Of a stretch of DNA of 64,000 bases, positions 1 to 7,894 are shown piece after piece (the first letter of the stretch is position 1; each line of letters starts with the position of its first letter). This DNA comes from Lentzea sp. NBRC 105346 (GTDB lineage: Bacteria > Actinomycetota > Actinomycetes > Mycobacteriales > Pseudonocardiaceae). The position numbers were made by a program, and so were the translations under genes. Below the pieces are notes generated by a model. That model searched no databases. It was not told the DNA's origin and was given only the letters and a program-made list of their open reading frames with translations. The stretch is from NCBI RefSeq assembly GCF_030269605.1, contig NZ_BSTQ01000013.1, forward strand, positions 62,001-126,000. Reading direction: 5' to 3'.

Positions 1-183
1 CAGCGCCAGCTGGTCAACGAGTTCATTCGCACGGCCGGGATCTTCGACGGCGTCGTCGACTTCGACGAACTGCTGCGCGACCCGGCCGACCTGCTCAGAC
101 TGCGTCCGGAGTTCGACTCCGGTGACCACCTGCATCCGAATGACGCGGCTTACCGTGTGATGGCAGGCGCGGTCCCCGTTTGA
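1..183 (+). CDS. SGNH/GDSL-type esterase, C-terminal fragment
   Basis: The frame is open from the first base and stops with TGA at 181-183, so only the last 60 residues are visible. They contain GDHLHPND, the block V region of SGNH hydrolases, where Asp and His of the catalytic triad sit in a D-x-x-H arrangement. The rest of the enzyme, including the nucleophilic Ser, lies outside the window, so substrate and localisation cannot be judged. Its 3' end overlaps the convergent GT87 gene by 89 bp. It is a different gene from the SGNH domain fused to the large protein at 11801-15661. Confidence 0.75.
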   Translation, partial: QRQLVNEFIRTAGIFDGVVDFDELLRDPADLLRLRPEFDSGDHLHPNDAAYRVMAGAVPV

Positions 184-1708
184 TCAGAACCCGGTCCGGC
201 GCGTGCTCGAGCACGCCCGCGAGCGGGTCGGGCCCGGCCTGCCGCACGAGGTCGAGCTCGGGCCGGTAGATCTCCCGGATGATCAGCGCACACAGCGCGA
301 TGACGGCGGCGTCGCGGACGATCACCGCGCCGAGGAACCAGTCGATCGGCAGACCCTTGTTGTCGACGCCGAGGTAGAAGTACATCCGCGGCGCCCACAC
401 CAGCGCGTCCAGCGTCATCCACGCCAGCAGCGGCTTCCAGCGCGGAATGGCCAGCACCGCGAGCGGCACCAGCCACAGCGAGTACTGCGGGCTCCACACC
501 TTGTTCGTCAGCAGGAACGCCGCCACGACCAGGAAGCTCAACTGGGCCAGCCGCGGCCGGGTCGGCGCGGCCAACGCGACGTACCCGATGCCGACGCAGC
601 ACAGGATGAACAGCACCGCACTGACCGTGTTCAGCACCTCGGGCGCCTGACCCTGTTGCAGACCCGGATCGAAGCCGGCCCATCCGGTGAACTGACTGAC
701 CACGTTGTACAGCGAGTCCGGGTCCACCCCGCGCTCGGTGTTGAGCCGGAAGAACTCCCGCCAACCCGTGTGGGTGTCCGGGTGCAGCGCGATCGGCAGG
801 TTCACCGCGAGCCACGCGAGCACCGCCGACACCGTCGTCGTGAGCCCGGCGCGCATCCGGTTGGACCGCAGGCACAGCAACAACAACGGTCCGAGCAGGA
901 ACAACGGGTACAGCTTCGCCGCACCGCCGATCCCCAGCAGCACACCGGCCAGCGCGGGTTTCCGCCGCGCCCACGCCAGCAACCCACCCGCGGCGCACGC
1001 CGTCGCGAGCGCGTCGAAGTTCGTGAACGCGTGCACGACCACCAGCGGCGAGATCGCCACCAGCGCCGCGTCCCACACGCGTGCCCTGGCACTGCGTGCC
1101 ACCGCCCACACCGTCGCCAGCCACGCCAGCGCGAGCCAGAAGGCGGTGACGTTGAAGAACACGATCACTGTCATCGGCAGGCCCGGCACGAGCGCCACGA
1201 GTCCCTGCGCCACGCGGGCGTTGAGCCACTGGAACAGGCCCGTGAGCACCGGGTACTCCATGTACCGGACGTGCTCGGTCGGCTTGCCCTCGTCGTCCTT
1301 CCAGGACGTCTTGTACGGGAACGACCCCGGCTGGTCGAGCCGCTCGGCCGTGTACAGCGGGACCGTGTCCGAGTAGCACATCGCGGTGAACTGCCTGCTG
1401 CCCCGCCAGTCCAGCTGCACCACGCCGTTCTCGTCGACGTACTGCTGGATGCACGGCGACTTCTGCAGCCACCCCAGCGCCAGCGTCAGCACCGCCAGCA
1501 GCAGCACCACCCGCAGCGGCGACCAGAACCAGTGCCTGCCGACCTGCGCGTGCCTGCCGAGCGGTCCGCCGAACGGCCGGCTGGCGTGCCGGGCGATCGA
1601 CTCGGTCCACGTCGGCGGGATCCGTTCCTCGGGAGTGAGGGAGTCGACGTCGTCGGCGGGCAACTCGGCAGGGCTGCTGGGCACGTCGCGGATGCTAACG
1701 CCGATCAC
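95..1708 (-). CDS. GT87/DUF2029 polytopic membrane glycosyltransferase, Rv0051-like
   Basis: 537 aa starting at GTG 1708. A cytoplasmic N-terminus of about 70 residues precedes the first membrane helix, and about ten hydrophobic segments follow, as in family 87 polyprenyl-phosphate mannosyltransferases that use lipid-linked sugars at the membrane. In M. tuberculosis the equivalent gene (Rv0051) lies directly beside ponA1; here ponA is about 15 kb away, with the accessory secreted-protein cluster in between. The last ~50 residues are basic and hydrophilic. No strong ribosome binding site precedes the GTG, so the exact start is uncertain. The substrate cannot be inferred from sequence. Confidence 0.8.
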   Translation of the reverse strand: MIGVSIRDVPSSPAELPADDVDSLTPEERIPPTWTESIARHASRPFGGPLGRHAQVGRHWFWSPLRVVLLLAVLTLALGWLQKSPCIQQYVDENGVVQLDWRGSRQFTAMCYSDTVPLYTAERLDQPGSFPYKTSWKDDEGKPTEHVRYMEYPVLTGLFQWLNARVAQGLVALVPGLPMTVIVFFNVTAFWLALAWLATVWAVARSARARVWDAALVAISPLVVVHAFTNFDALATACAAGGLLAWARRKPALAGVLLGIGGAAKLYPLFLLGPLLLLCLRSNRMRAGLTTTVSAVLAWLAVNLPIALHPDTHTGWREFFRLNTERGVDPDSLYNVVSQFTGWAGFDPGLQQGQAPEVLNTVSAVLFILCCVGIGYVALAAPTRPRLAQLSFLVVAAFLLTNKVWSPQYSLWLVPLAVLAIPRWKPLLAWMTLDALVWAPRMYFYLGVDNKGLPIDWFLGAVIVRDAAVIALCALIIREIYRPELDLVRQAGPDPLAGVLEHAPDRVLIKRGPRLPSHGKPRHSDAGGHRSRTPDAV

Positions 1709-1733
1709 GTGGTCGCGCGGTCAAACGACGAGG

Positions 1734-1764
1734 GCGGCACCACCGAGCCCGGTGCTGCCGCCCC
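1734..1764 (-). terminator. Hairpin downstream of crystallin-like gene (repeat copy 1)
   Basis: GCGGCACCACCGAGCC, six bases, then TGCCGCCCC: an inverted GGGCGGCA/TGCCGCCC stem just past the stop of the gene at 1782-2273. The same sequence, except for the six central bases, recurs at 2307-2337 on the other side of that gene. Probable transcription terminator for the leftward transcript. Confidence 0.5.
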
Positions 1765-1781
1765 CGCGGGTCAGGTACCGC

Positions 1782-2273
1782 TCACCACCCGCTGGTGATG
1801 TGGAACCCCTCGACGTGGTCTTCGAACTTCCAGCCGAAGTACTCGCCGACCGATGCGACGTTGCCGTTCCAGAACTGGATGTCCGCGTCGGCGTTGTGCC
1901 ACATCGAACCCTCGCGGCACTCGCCGTGCACCTGCCACGACGAGATCCGGTGGTTCCACCAGGTGATCTCCTGGGTGAGGTCCACCGAGTACCCGCTCCG
2001 GTCACAGGTGCCGTAGTAGCCGACCCACGTGTACGAACCCCGGCCGGTGTCGAAGTGGCCGTTGTCGTACCAGGTCATCAACGGCGTGCCCGCGGCCGCG
2101 GCGGCCTTGAGCTCGGGCGCGTCCGCCGTCGCGGCGCACGTGACCTCCGGCGCCTGTCCCTTGCCGATCAGCCCGACACAGTGCTGCTCGCGCGTCGGTG
2201 CGGCCTGCGCCGGCGTGGTGAATCCGGACAGCAGCAAGCCCGCGGCCACGGCCGCGAAGAGAGTCCTTCTCAT
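1782..2273 (-). CDS. Secreted beta/gamma-crystallin-like small protein A (possibly peptidase inhibitor I36-like)
   Basis: 163 aa. The ATG at 2273 is preferred over an upstream frame because it is followed directly by a Sec signal peptide (MRRTLFAAVAAGLLLSG, cleavage near AQA-AP) and preceded by a GGGGG run six bases away. The mature part carries two Cys-containing segments, WYDNG, and two aromatic-rich Greek-key-like motifs ending NHRISSW and EDHVEGF, reminiscent of beta/gamma-crystallin and I36 inhibitor folds. Closely similar to the proteins at 15882-16376 and, more distantly, 6491-6985. It follows the giant gene 2354-5905 and is bracketed by two copies of a 31-bp hairpin. Family assignment is by motif only; inhibitor activity is a hypothesis. 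Confidence 0.7.
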   Translation of the reverse strand: MRRTLFAAVAAGLLLSGFTTPAQAAPTREQHCVGLIGKGQAPEVTCAATADAPELKAAAAAGTPLMTWYDNGHFDTGRGSYTWVGYYGTCDRSGYSVDLTQEITWWNHRISSWQVHGECREGSMWHNADADIQFWNGNVASVGEYFGWKFEDHVEGFHITSGW

Positions 2274-2306
2274 TGGTATCCCCCAGATAAGAGTTGTACG
2301 GCAGGT

Positions 2307-2337
2307 GCGGCACCACCGAGCCAAGTGATGCCGCCCC
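2307..2337 (-). terminator. Hairpin downstream of giant gene A (repeat copy 2)
   Basis: Second copy of the 31-bp element, GCGGCACCACCGAGCC-N6-TGCCGCCCC, 16 bp past the stop of the giant gene. It probably separates transcription of the giant gene from the small secreted gene, although the latter's start lies only 33 bp beyond. Confidence 0.5.
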
Positions 2338-2353
2338 TTCGATCATTCAGAAA

Positions 2354-5300
2354 TCACGTGCCTTGCTGTGCGATGTTCCAGTCCAATGACACCTCCTGGG
2401 GCTTGCACCCCGGCTGTGTGTCCTGGATGCCATAGGTGTCGATCACCTGCACATTCGCGTTTTCGTCCTTGGAACAATTCGGGAGGCCAAGGGCCAGGGA
2501 TCCTCCCGTATGGCTGTTCATCAGGCTCACGATCCAGCGTGGGTGCGGATTCTCGTTCCCGGTGAAGCCGTACGTGGTCTCCCACAGCTCGGCGGTGGTG
2601 TTGTCGTCCGTGGTGCAACCGCCCATGCTCACGGACGGGAACGCGATCAGGTTCATGCATAGACCGCTGACCCGGTTGACGATCCGGTAGGTGTAGTAAT
2701 TGATCGTTTGACCACCGCCAGGGGATGGGGCCCGTTTGACTCGGACCAGGCGGAACTCCCAGTTGTCCCCGAACTGGTTGGTGCACGACTTCTGGACCGC
2801 GTAGACCTTGCCGCTCGCTCCCGGCTCGCTCTGCGCCACGCACCGGTTGCTGTTCACATTGATGATCTTGGCGATTCGCTCGCCGCCCCAGTTACCCGTG
2901 TCGGGTACGAATGCGACCGCGTCGAAAGCGATCTCCTTCTCGTTGGCGTTCGCGTTCCAGTTGCTCACCGAGACCTTCGGTTTGTCGCTGAACTTGAACG
3001 TGCCGAGATCCAGCCAGCTGGTCGGCAGGGAGGATTCGTGCGGGTGCGGTGCGGTGACCTGAATGGGGCCATTCGCGGTGTACACCGTGTAGACCAGCGG
3101 ATCCAGGTTCGGGTTGGTCCGCTTGGGCCGGAACACCCATACCTGGACCGGGGTGTCCAGTTTGCGTCCCAGTTCCCAGGTGGCCTTCATCCTCAGCTTG
3201 CGGCCCAGTTCGTCGTCACCGTAGGCGTGCGTGAACCAGAAATGTCCGCCATAGCCACTGGTGGCCTGGTGCAGATCCATGCGCGCCGGTTCCTTGCCGG
3301 ACGCGTCCTTGCTGAACTCGATGTTGAACTTGCCGTCGCGGTCCAGGTTCAACCGGCGGCACGTCGGGTGCGGCTGCCTGGTGTCGTCGAAGGCGGGAGG
3401 CGTGACGGCGTCGACGTCGTCGACCACCAGCGCATCACCCGGCAGGCCCGAGCTCTCGCACTCCGGCCGGGAGCTGATGCCGTCGTCGGGCTCCTTCGAG
3501 ACCTCCGGGTAGTAGCGGAAGCTCTCGTTGCCGCAGGTCTGCTCGCAGTCCGGCTTCCACACCGCCGGACCGTGCCACCAGCACTTCAGGTCATACTGGC
3601 CCGCGGCGTTCGTGTGTCCGCACGGGCCGGCGGGCTCACCGACCACCTCGGGTGCGTTCGGCATGTAGCGCTTGGTCTTGTCGCACTGGTTCTGGTCGGG
3701 CTTGCAGAAGGTGTCGATCTCCGGCTTCACGCGCTTCTTGTTGTACCAAGCCGAATCCGGATTCGTGTCGGGCAGTTTGTCGTCGCCGTTCCACGACGCG
3801 TTGTTGAAGAACGGCACCTCCTTGGTCGCGTCCTCGAAGGCCGACGGCGGGTTGGCGGCGAAGCCCATCACCTTCTCGGGGTAGGGCCAGTCCTGCGGGT
3901 GCGCGAAGTCGTACGGGACGCGCCCGAACTCGTGCCGGTCCGCCGGGTACCGCATGTTGGCGGGGTTGTTGCCCCAGCCGAGTCCGTAGGCGCCGTTCGA
4001 TCCGGCCTCACCGGGCGGGTGGAAGCCGGAGTTGTAGGCCCAGACGGCGCCGAACCAGTTCTCCAGCCGCCCCACGTCGTTGTTGTTGATCCGGACACCC
4101 GCGTCCTGCAGCTGGTTCCACTTCTCCTGCAGGATCTGCAGACCGGCCGCGACGTTCGCCGCGTAGTCCGTGGCGATCATGACCTGGGCACCCCACGGCT
4201 TGGCGCGCTCGCCCGGTCGTTCCCGGCCGGCGAGCCGCATGCCGTCCGTCGTCTGGGAGACGCCGTAGCCGCAGTCGGCCTTGGAGAAGTCGATGTTCCA
4301 GTCGTCGGCCTCGGTGTTGTTGTAGATGTCGTTGCCGTAGAAGTTGCCGATCAACGGGTTGGCGTACTCACCGGGCAGGACGAGCTTGCTGGCCTGCCAG
4401 AGGTTCGACTCCTGCCCGAGGATGCCGAGCAGCACCTGCACCGGAACGGTGTCGGTGGCGTTCTTCATCGGAACCGGGGGGAACATCCCCGCTTCCTGGA
4501 TCTTGTAGTCGAACGGCAGGCCGTTGTTGTGCCAGCCTGCTGGGCGCTGCGTCATGAGCCCGCCCTTGACCGCCCAGTTGGCGGCCCATTCGACCTGCTT
4601 GGGTTTGGGCTGGTAGATCTGCTTGCCCAGGTCGTTGCGCTTGATCGCGCAGGTGGCGGCGGAGTCGCTCATGTCCTGGTTGGCGGTGGCCTGCAGGTCC
4701 GACTGTGCGCTCATGCCGCGCTGAGCCGGCTCGCTCGCGGGCTTCGCCGCGGCCGTCGCCGGATCCACGGTGAAGCCGACGTCCTTGCCGGTCTTGGTGC
4801 TCTTGGCCTTGATGTGCACCTTCTCGGCCTTGCCGGGCGTCTTCGAGAACACGCCCGGCGTGCCGCCGTCGGCCCGAGCCACCTCGGTCACCACAGCCTC
4901 GCCACGCAGCGACAGCTGGGCACCAGCGGGCACGTCCATCCTGCTGACGCTCGCGGGCAGCTTCTCGACCTTGTCGGGCCTGCCGGTGATGACCACCTTG
5001 CCGCCGAGCAGGTGCGCGGTCTTGACCTCGCCGGACTTACCCGCGGCCAGGGTGGTGGCCGTGGTCTCCTTGTCGGCATTGGCGGCGACCCGCCGCACGT
5101 TGATCGTCTTGTCGTCACCGTCGAGGTACACCACGCCGTGGTCGGCGTCGGGCTTCAGCTCGAACGCCCACCCGGTGGTCTTGGCGATCTTGGTGCGCTT
5201 GCCATCGTCCGCGATGCGCTGCACGGACGTGCCGGCGACCGCGACGATGCCCTCGCGAGTCGGCACGGCCGAGGTCACCTGACCGTCCAGCTCGATCCGC

Positions 5301-5905
5301 TTGCTCAGCGTGCCGGTGGCGGTGTCGAGCTTGATCAGACCCGTCTTGCCCTTGTCCTCGGTCGCGTCCTGGGTGAGGACGGCCGTCTCGTCCAGACCAC
5401 AGCCGGGGTTGAAGTACGCCAGCGTGGTGCGCACCGGCAGCTTCTTCACCGCGCCGGTGGTGAGATCGACGGTCGCGGTGAACCCACCGCGTGCCATCAA
5501 CGCTTCCTTGTTCGTGTACGTACGCGGCGCGTACACGACGACCAGCCGGTCACCGGAACCCGTCACGCAGGCGTTGCCGATCCACAGATCGGCCTCCACC
5601 GCCGGATGGTTGAGCGTCGCGATCGTCTTCCACGCGTAACCGGACTTCGCCTCCGCGACCATGACATGGAAGCCCGTCTGGTCACCCATCGTGGTCCACA
5701 GCCTGTCCTTGGACTGCTGCCAGTCCTTGCCCAGCACCTCGGCCCGCTTCTGCGGCATCACCGACGGCGGGTCGACCGGCTTGGCCTTCTCCGCCTGGAT
5801 GTTCGGCGCCGGGTCGGGTGCCGCGATCGCGGTGGTCCCCGACACGAATATCAGCGCTGCCGTGCACAACGCTATGCGCCCGAATCTTCTCCGAGCACGT
5901 TTCAT
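2354..5905 (-). CDS. Giant secreted protein A: propeller-like domain, SLT/lysozyme-like core, golvesin-like and ricin-like domains
   Basis: 1183 aa. The ATG at 5905 precedes a twin-basic signal peptide and follows GGGGG at 5 bp. Residues ~45-400 form repeated beta-strand segments resembling a propeller. Residues ~440-680 look like a lysozyme-fold/SLT transglycosylase: LGILGQESNLWQAS with a candidate catalytic Glu near 498, DCGYGVSQ near 546, and WAYNSG near 623. A Cys-rich linker (CGHTNAAGQYDLKCWW) follows, then a golvesin-like carbohydrate-binding domain (~885-1000, ending in FDAVAFVP) and a ricin-like tail (~1010-1183). Paralogous to 7895-11257 and 11801-15661. Secretion and cell-wall or glycan hydrolysis are inferred; activity is unproven. 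The architecture loosely recalls large NocE-like actinobacterial proteins, from memory. Confidence 0.75.
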   Translation of the reverse strand: MKRARRRFGRIALCTAALIFVSGTTAIAAPDPAPNIQAEKAKPVDPPSVMPQKRAEVLGKDWQQSKDRLWTTMGDQTGFHVMVAEAKSGYAWKTIATLNHPAVEADLWIGNACVTGSGDRLVVVYAPRTYTNKEALMARGGFTATVDLTTGAVKKLPVRTTLAYFNPGCGLDETAVLTQDATEDKGKTGLIKLDTATGTLSKRIELDGQVTSAVPTREGIVAVAGTSVQRIADDGKRTKIAKTTGWAFELKPDADHGVVYLDGDDKTINVRRVAANADKETTATTLAAGKSGEVKTAHLLGGKVVITGRPDKVEKLPASVSRMDVPAGAQLSLRGEAVVTEVARADGGTPGVFSKTPGKAEKVHIKAKSTKTGKDVGFTVDPATAAAKPASEPAQRGMSAQSDLQATANQDMSDSAATCAIKRNDLGKQIYQPKPKQVEWAANWAVKGGLMTQRPAGWHNNGLPFDYKIQEAGMFPPVPMKNATDTVPVQVLLGILGQESNLWQASKLVLPGEYANPLIGNFYGNDIYNNTEADDWNIDFSKADCGYGVSQTTDGMRLAGRERPGERAKPWGAQVMIATDYAANVAAGLQILQEKWNQLQDAGVRINNNDVGRLENWFGAVWAYNSGFHPPGEAGSNGAYGLGWGNNPANMRYPADRHEFGRVPYDFAHPQDWPYPEKVMGFAANPPSAFEDATKEVPFFNNASWNGDDKLPDTNPDSAWYNKKRVKPEIDTFCKPDQNQCDKTKRYMPNAPEVVGEPAGPCGHTNAAGQYDLKCWWHGPAVWKPDCEQTCGNESFRYYPEVSKEPDDGISSRPECESSGLPGDALVVDDVDAVTPPAFDDTRQPHPTCRRLNLDRDGKFNIEFSKDASGKEPARMDLHQATSGYGGHFWFTHAYGDDELGRKLRMKATWELGRKLDTPVQVWVFRPKRTNPNLDPLVYTVYTANGPIQVTAPHPHESSLPTSWLDLGTFKFSDKPKVSVSNWNANANEKEIAFDAVAFVPDTGNWGGERIAKIINVNSNRCVAQSEPGASGKVYAVQKSCTNQFGDNWEFRLVRVKRAPSPGGGQTINYYTYRIVNRVSGLCMNLIAFPSVSMGGCTTDDNTTAELWETTYGFTGNENPHPRWIVSLMNSHTGGSLALGLPNCSKDENANVQVIDTYGIQDTQPGCKPQEVSLDWNIAQQGT

Positions 5906-6035
5906 CAATACCCCCAGGTTATTGATTTGTTCAGCGTCGGCGTTTCCTCGCACGCCGACGACACCGGCCACGACCGCGAGGGACCGCGCCGGAGATCAGT
6001 AGCCACTCCACCCGTTCCGTGGCGGATGTGCGGCA

Positions 6036-6119
6036 AGGGCTTCGCGAGGTTCGTCATGCCGAACCCGTATCGCAGATGCCGTCTGGCGGGCCCTTGCTGT
6101 CATCGGTCGGCGTGAGCGC
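6036..6119 (-). pseudogene. Relic of a mycosin-like subtilase C-terminus
   Basis: This stretch aligns base by base with 7110-7189, the part of the intact subtilase gene encoding the DDKGPAGRDPQYGFG region. Here the reverse-strand reading gives TDDSKGPP, a frameshift, then YGFGMTNLAKPL, with at least two single-base indels. No intact frame or catalytic residues remain. It lies in the 585-bp gap between the crystallin-like gene at 6491 and giant gene A, and shows that a second protease copy once existed here. Confidence 0.65.
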
Positions 6120-6148
6120 ACGTGAGATGGGCTCGACCGGCGGTCAGG

Positions 6149-6202
6149 TCACGCGGTCGTCAATAGCTCCGGTGGATGCGTGTGCCGGATGAGTTCGATC
6201 AT
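6149..6202 (-). other. 17-codon open frame behind promoter-like motif (leader peptide or decayed gene start)
   Basis: ATG at 6202 runs 17 codons to TGA at 6149-6151. A GGGGG run lies seven bases upstream, as for other genes of the cluster, and the GTAGCTAAC-N14-CACGTCAAC element sits further upstream at 6262-6293. It may be a leader peptide or simply the surviving start of a decayed gene. The remainder of 5906-6490 shows nothing else recognisable. Confidence 0.3.
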
Positions 6203-6261
6203 CAACTTGCCCCCAGTGCTCAGCCGGTCGTCCCCCAGTGGCCGACAGGCTTCCCGAAGCG

Positions 6262-6293
6262 GTAGCTAACAGGTCGTTTTCGCCCACGTCAAC
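6262..6293 (-). promoter_or_regulatory. Promoter-like element, copy 1 (GTTGACGTG-N14-GTTAGCTAC on minus strand)
   Basis: On the plus strand this reads GTAGCTAAC, 14 bases, CACGTCAAC. The identical two 9-mers with identical spacing recur at 16429-16460 upstream of the crystallin-like gene. Read on the minus strand it offers a TTGACG -35 and a TTAGCT/TAGCTA -10 about 17-18 bp apart. Here it would direct transcription towards the 17-codon frame, the protease relic and giant gene A. Confidence 0.5.
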
Positions 6294-6490
6294 ATGTTGA
6301 TCGGAAGGGGCGGAACGACTCGCGCCGGTCTGGTCAGCTCACGACTCGCCGGTGCTATGGATCCTCGGCGTCTCGAGCCGAAGTGATCGCTACTGATTGG
6401 CAAAGTTGCCGCATCGGCGTGCGGCTGGCGACAATGCGATAGGAACTCCCTTTCGGTAGTGCCGACACAGTGTTTGTCACCGCTACGGCG

Positions 6491-6985
6491 TCATCGACGT
6501 GACGTGATCCAGAACGCCTCGACGGAATCGTTCCAGTCGGTGTAGGGGCTGTGGTCGTTTATGAAATAGACGTCGCCGTCGATACGAATGGATGGTCCTC
6601 GCAGGTCGTACGGACGGTCGTAGGCGAAAGTTACCCAGCAATCGCCGTGCACCTTCCATGACGAGATGCGGTTTCTCCATGCCGGGAAGTTGTTGTCGTC
6701 GAAGTTGATCCGATAACCGGACTGATCACATGTCCCCGCATAGCCGTACCAGGTCACCGAGCCGTTTCCGGAGTCCCAGTGCCAGTTGTCATACCAGGTC
6801 ATCAGCGGTGTTGCGGCAGCGGTCGCTGCCTTCAGCTTTGGTGAATCGGCATTGGTGTCACAGGTGGTTCTTACGGTCGCATTTGCTTGTATCACAGCCA
6901 CGCACTGGTTCGCTTCGGCGGCGTGTATCGGAGGTGTGACATTCAATGCCAACAAGATCGATATTGCAAAAATAAATCTTCTCAT
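6491..6985 (-). CDS. Secreted beta/gamma-crystallin-like small protein B, coupled to subtilase
   Basis: 164 aa. The ATG at 6985 overlaps the TGA of the upstream subtilase (ATGA, 6982-6985), implying translational coupling. A signal peptide (MRRFIFAISILLALNV) is followed by Cys-containing segments, MTWYDNWHW, a CDQSGY motif, and NRISSWKVHGDC, matching the two other copies at 1782 and 15882. It is the most diverged copy, especially in its second half (YFINDHSPY, NDSVEAFWI). Coupling to a protease suggests a role as its inhibitor, chaperone or substrate; this is inference. I36-like membership is by motif. Confidence 0.7.
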   Translation of the reverse strand: MRRFIFAISILLALNVTPPIHAAEANQCVAVIQANATVRTTCDTNADSPKLKAATAAATPLMTWYDNWHWDSGNGSVTWYGYAGTCDQSGYRINFDDNNFPAWRNRISSWKVHGDCWVTFAYDRPYDLRGPSIRIDGDVYFINDHSPYTDWNDSVEAFWITSRR

Positions 6986-7890
6986 CGCTTTCCTCTCATA
7001 CTCCTTCGTCGCACGCCGAGGAGCGCAGCCGTTGCGGCGGCGAGTATCAATCCCGCGCTCATCAGCCATGGCAGGACGCTTGCTCGCTTTGTTGATGTTT
7101 CTGTCAATGCTTTGACGGGGTTCACGACGCCAAACCCGTACTGCGGATCCCGGCCGGCGGGGCCCTTGTCGTCGGCCGTCGACGTGAGCGTTTCGACCAC
7201 TTCGGACACGGTGAGATTCGGGTGTTTCGCCCGGACGAGCGCCGCGACGCCCGACACGACCGCCGCGGCGAAGCTCGTCCCTGAACCACTCGACGGCGTG
7301 ACCTCGACGCCGGGCGCGGCGAGTGCCACCTCGGGCCCCTCGACGCTGATGTCGGGCCGGAACTCTCCGGTCCGGTCGACCGCCGAGACGGCGAGCACGC
7401 CGGATCCGTTCGCGGGTGCGGTGACACCCTCGTCCGTTCCGGCGTTACCCGCTGCAGCCACCACGACCACGTCGTGTTCGGCCGCGTAGCGCAGACCTTC
7501 GTCGTACTGCCCGGTCGCCGAACTGCCGAGCGACAGGTTGACTACGCGGGCACCGTGGTCCACCGCCCATCGGATGGCGGCGTTGGCCTCAACGCTGTTG
7601 CCGTTGAGCTTGACCGGAAGGATCTTCGCCTCCGGTGCGACGGTGACGACGAGCTCGGCCACGTCCGTGCCGTGACCGCGCTCGTCGCGCGTCCCGGTGC
7701 CGAGCTCGGGGAACTCGGCACCGGGCAGGACCGCGCCGGCGAGCGCGGGGCGGTCCGCGTTCACGCCCGTGTCGACGATCCCGACGACCACCCCGCTGCC
7801 GCGAGACAGCTCATGGGCGTGTTCCAGACCGAGCTGTTCGATCGGGAACGGCGAACCGATGAGCATGGTCAGTACGACGAGGAAGCGCAA
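6982..7890 (-). CDS. Compact mycosin-like S8 subtilase with C-terminal membrane anchor
   Basis: 302 aa starting at TTG 7890, four bases after the stop of giant gene B. The catalytic triad is visible: Asp40 in GIVDTGV, His73 in RGHGTDVAEL, Ser206 in GSGTSFAAAVVSG. An N-terminal hydrophobic stretch, a YGFGVVNPVKAL motif typical of mycosins, and a C-terminal transmembrane helix followed by a basic tail place the catalytic domain outside the membrane. No ESX/type VII genes are adjacent. Its stop overlaps the start of the crystallin-like gene, so giant B, the protease and the small protein are probably one transcript. Confidence 0.88.
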   Translation of the reverse strand: MRFLVVLTMLIGSPFPIEQLGLEHAHELSRGSGVVVGIVDTGVNADRPALAGAVLPGAEFPELGTGTRDERGHGTDVAELVVTVAPEAKILPVKLNGNSVEANAAIRWAVDHGARVVNLSLGSSATGQYDEGLRYAAEHDVVVVAAAGNAGTDEGVTAPANGSGVLAVSAVDRTGEFRPDISVEGPEVALAAPGVEVTPSSGSGTSFAAAVVSGVAALVRAKHPNLTVSEVVETLTSTADDKGPAGRDPQYGFGVVNPVKALTETSTKRASVLPWLMSAGLILAAATAALLGVRRRSMRGKR

Positions 7891-7894
7891 TGCT

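Noticed and set aside
203..1798. Long plus-strand open frame opposite the GT87 gene
   Set aside because: Low-complexity Arg/Gln-rich product without homology features; the opposite frame is a clear membrane enzyme.
2708..6115. Very long plus-strand open frame opposite giant gene A
   Set aside because: It is rich in Val, Arg, Leu and His with no domains or ribosome site; it is the usual antisense artefact of high-GC coding DNA. The minus frame has signal peptide, motifs and paralogues.
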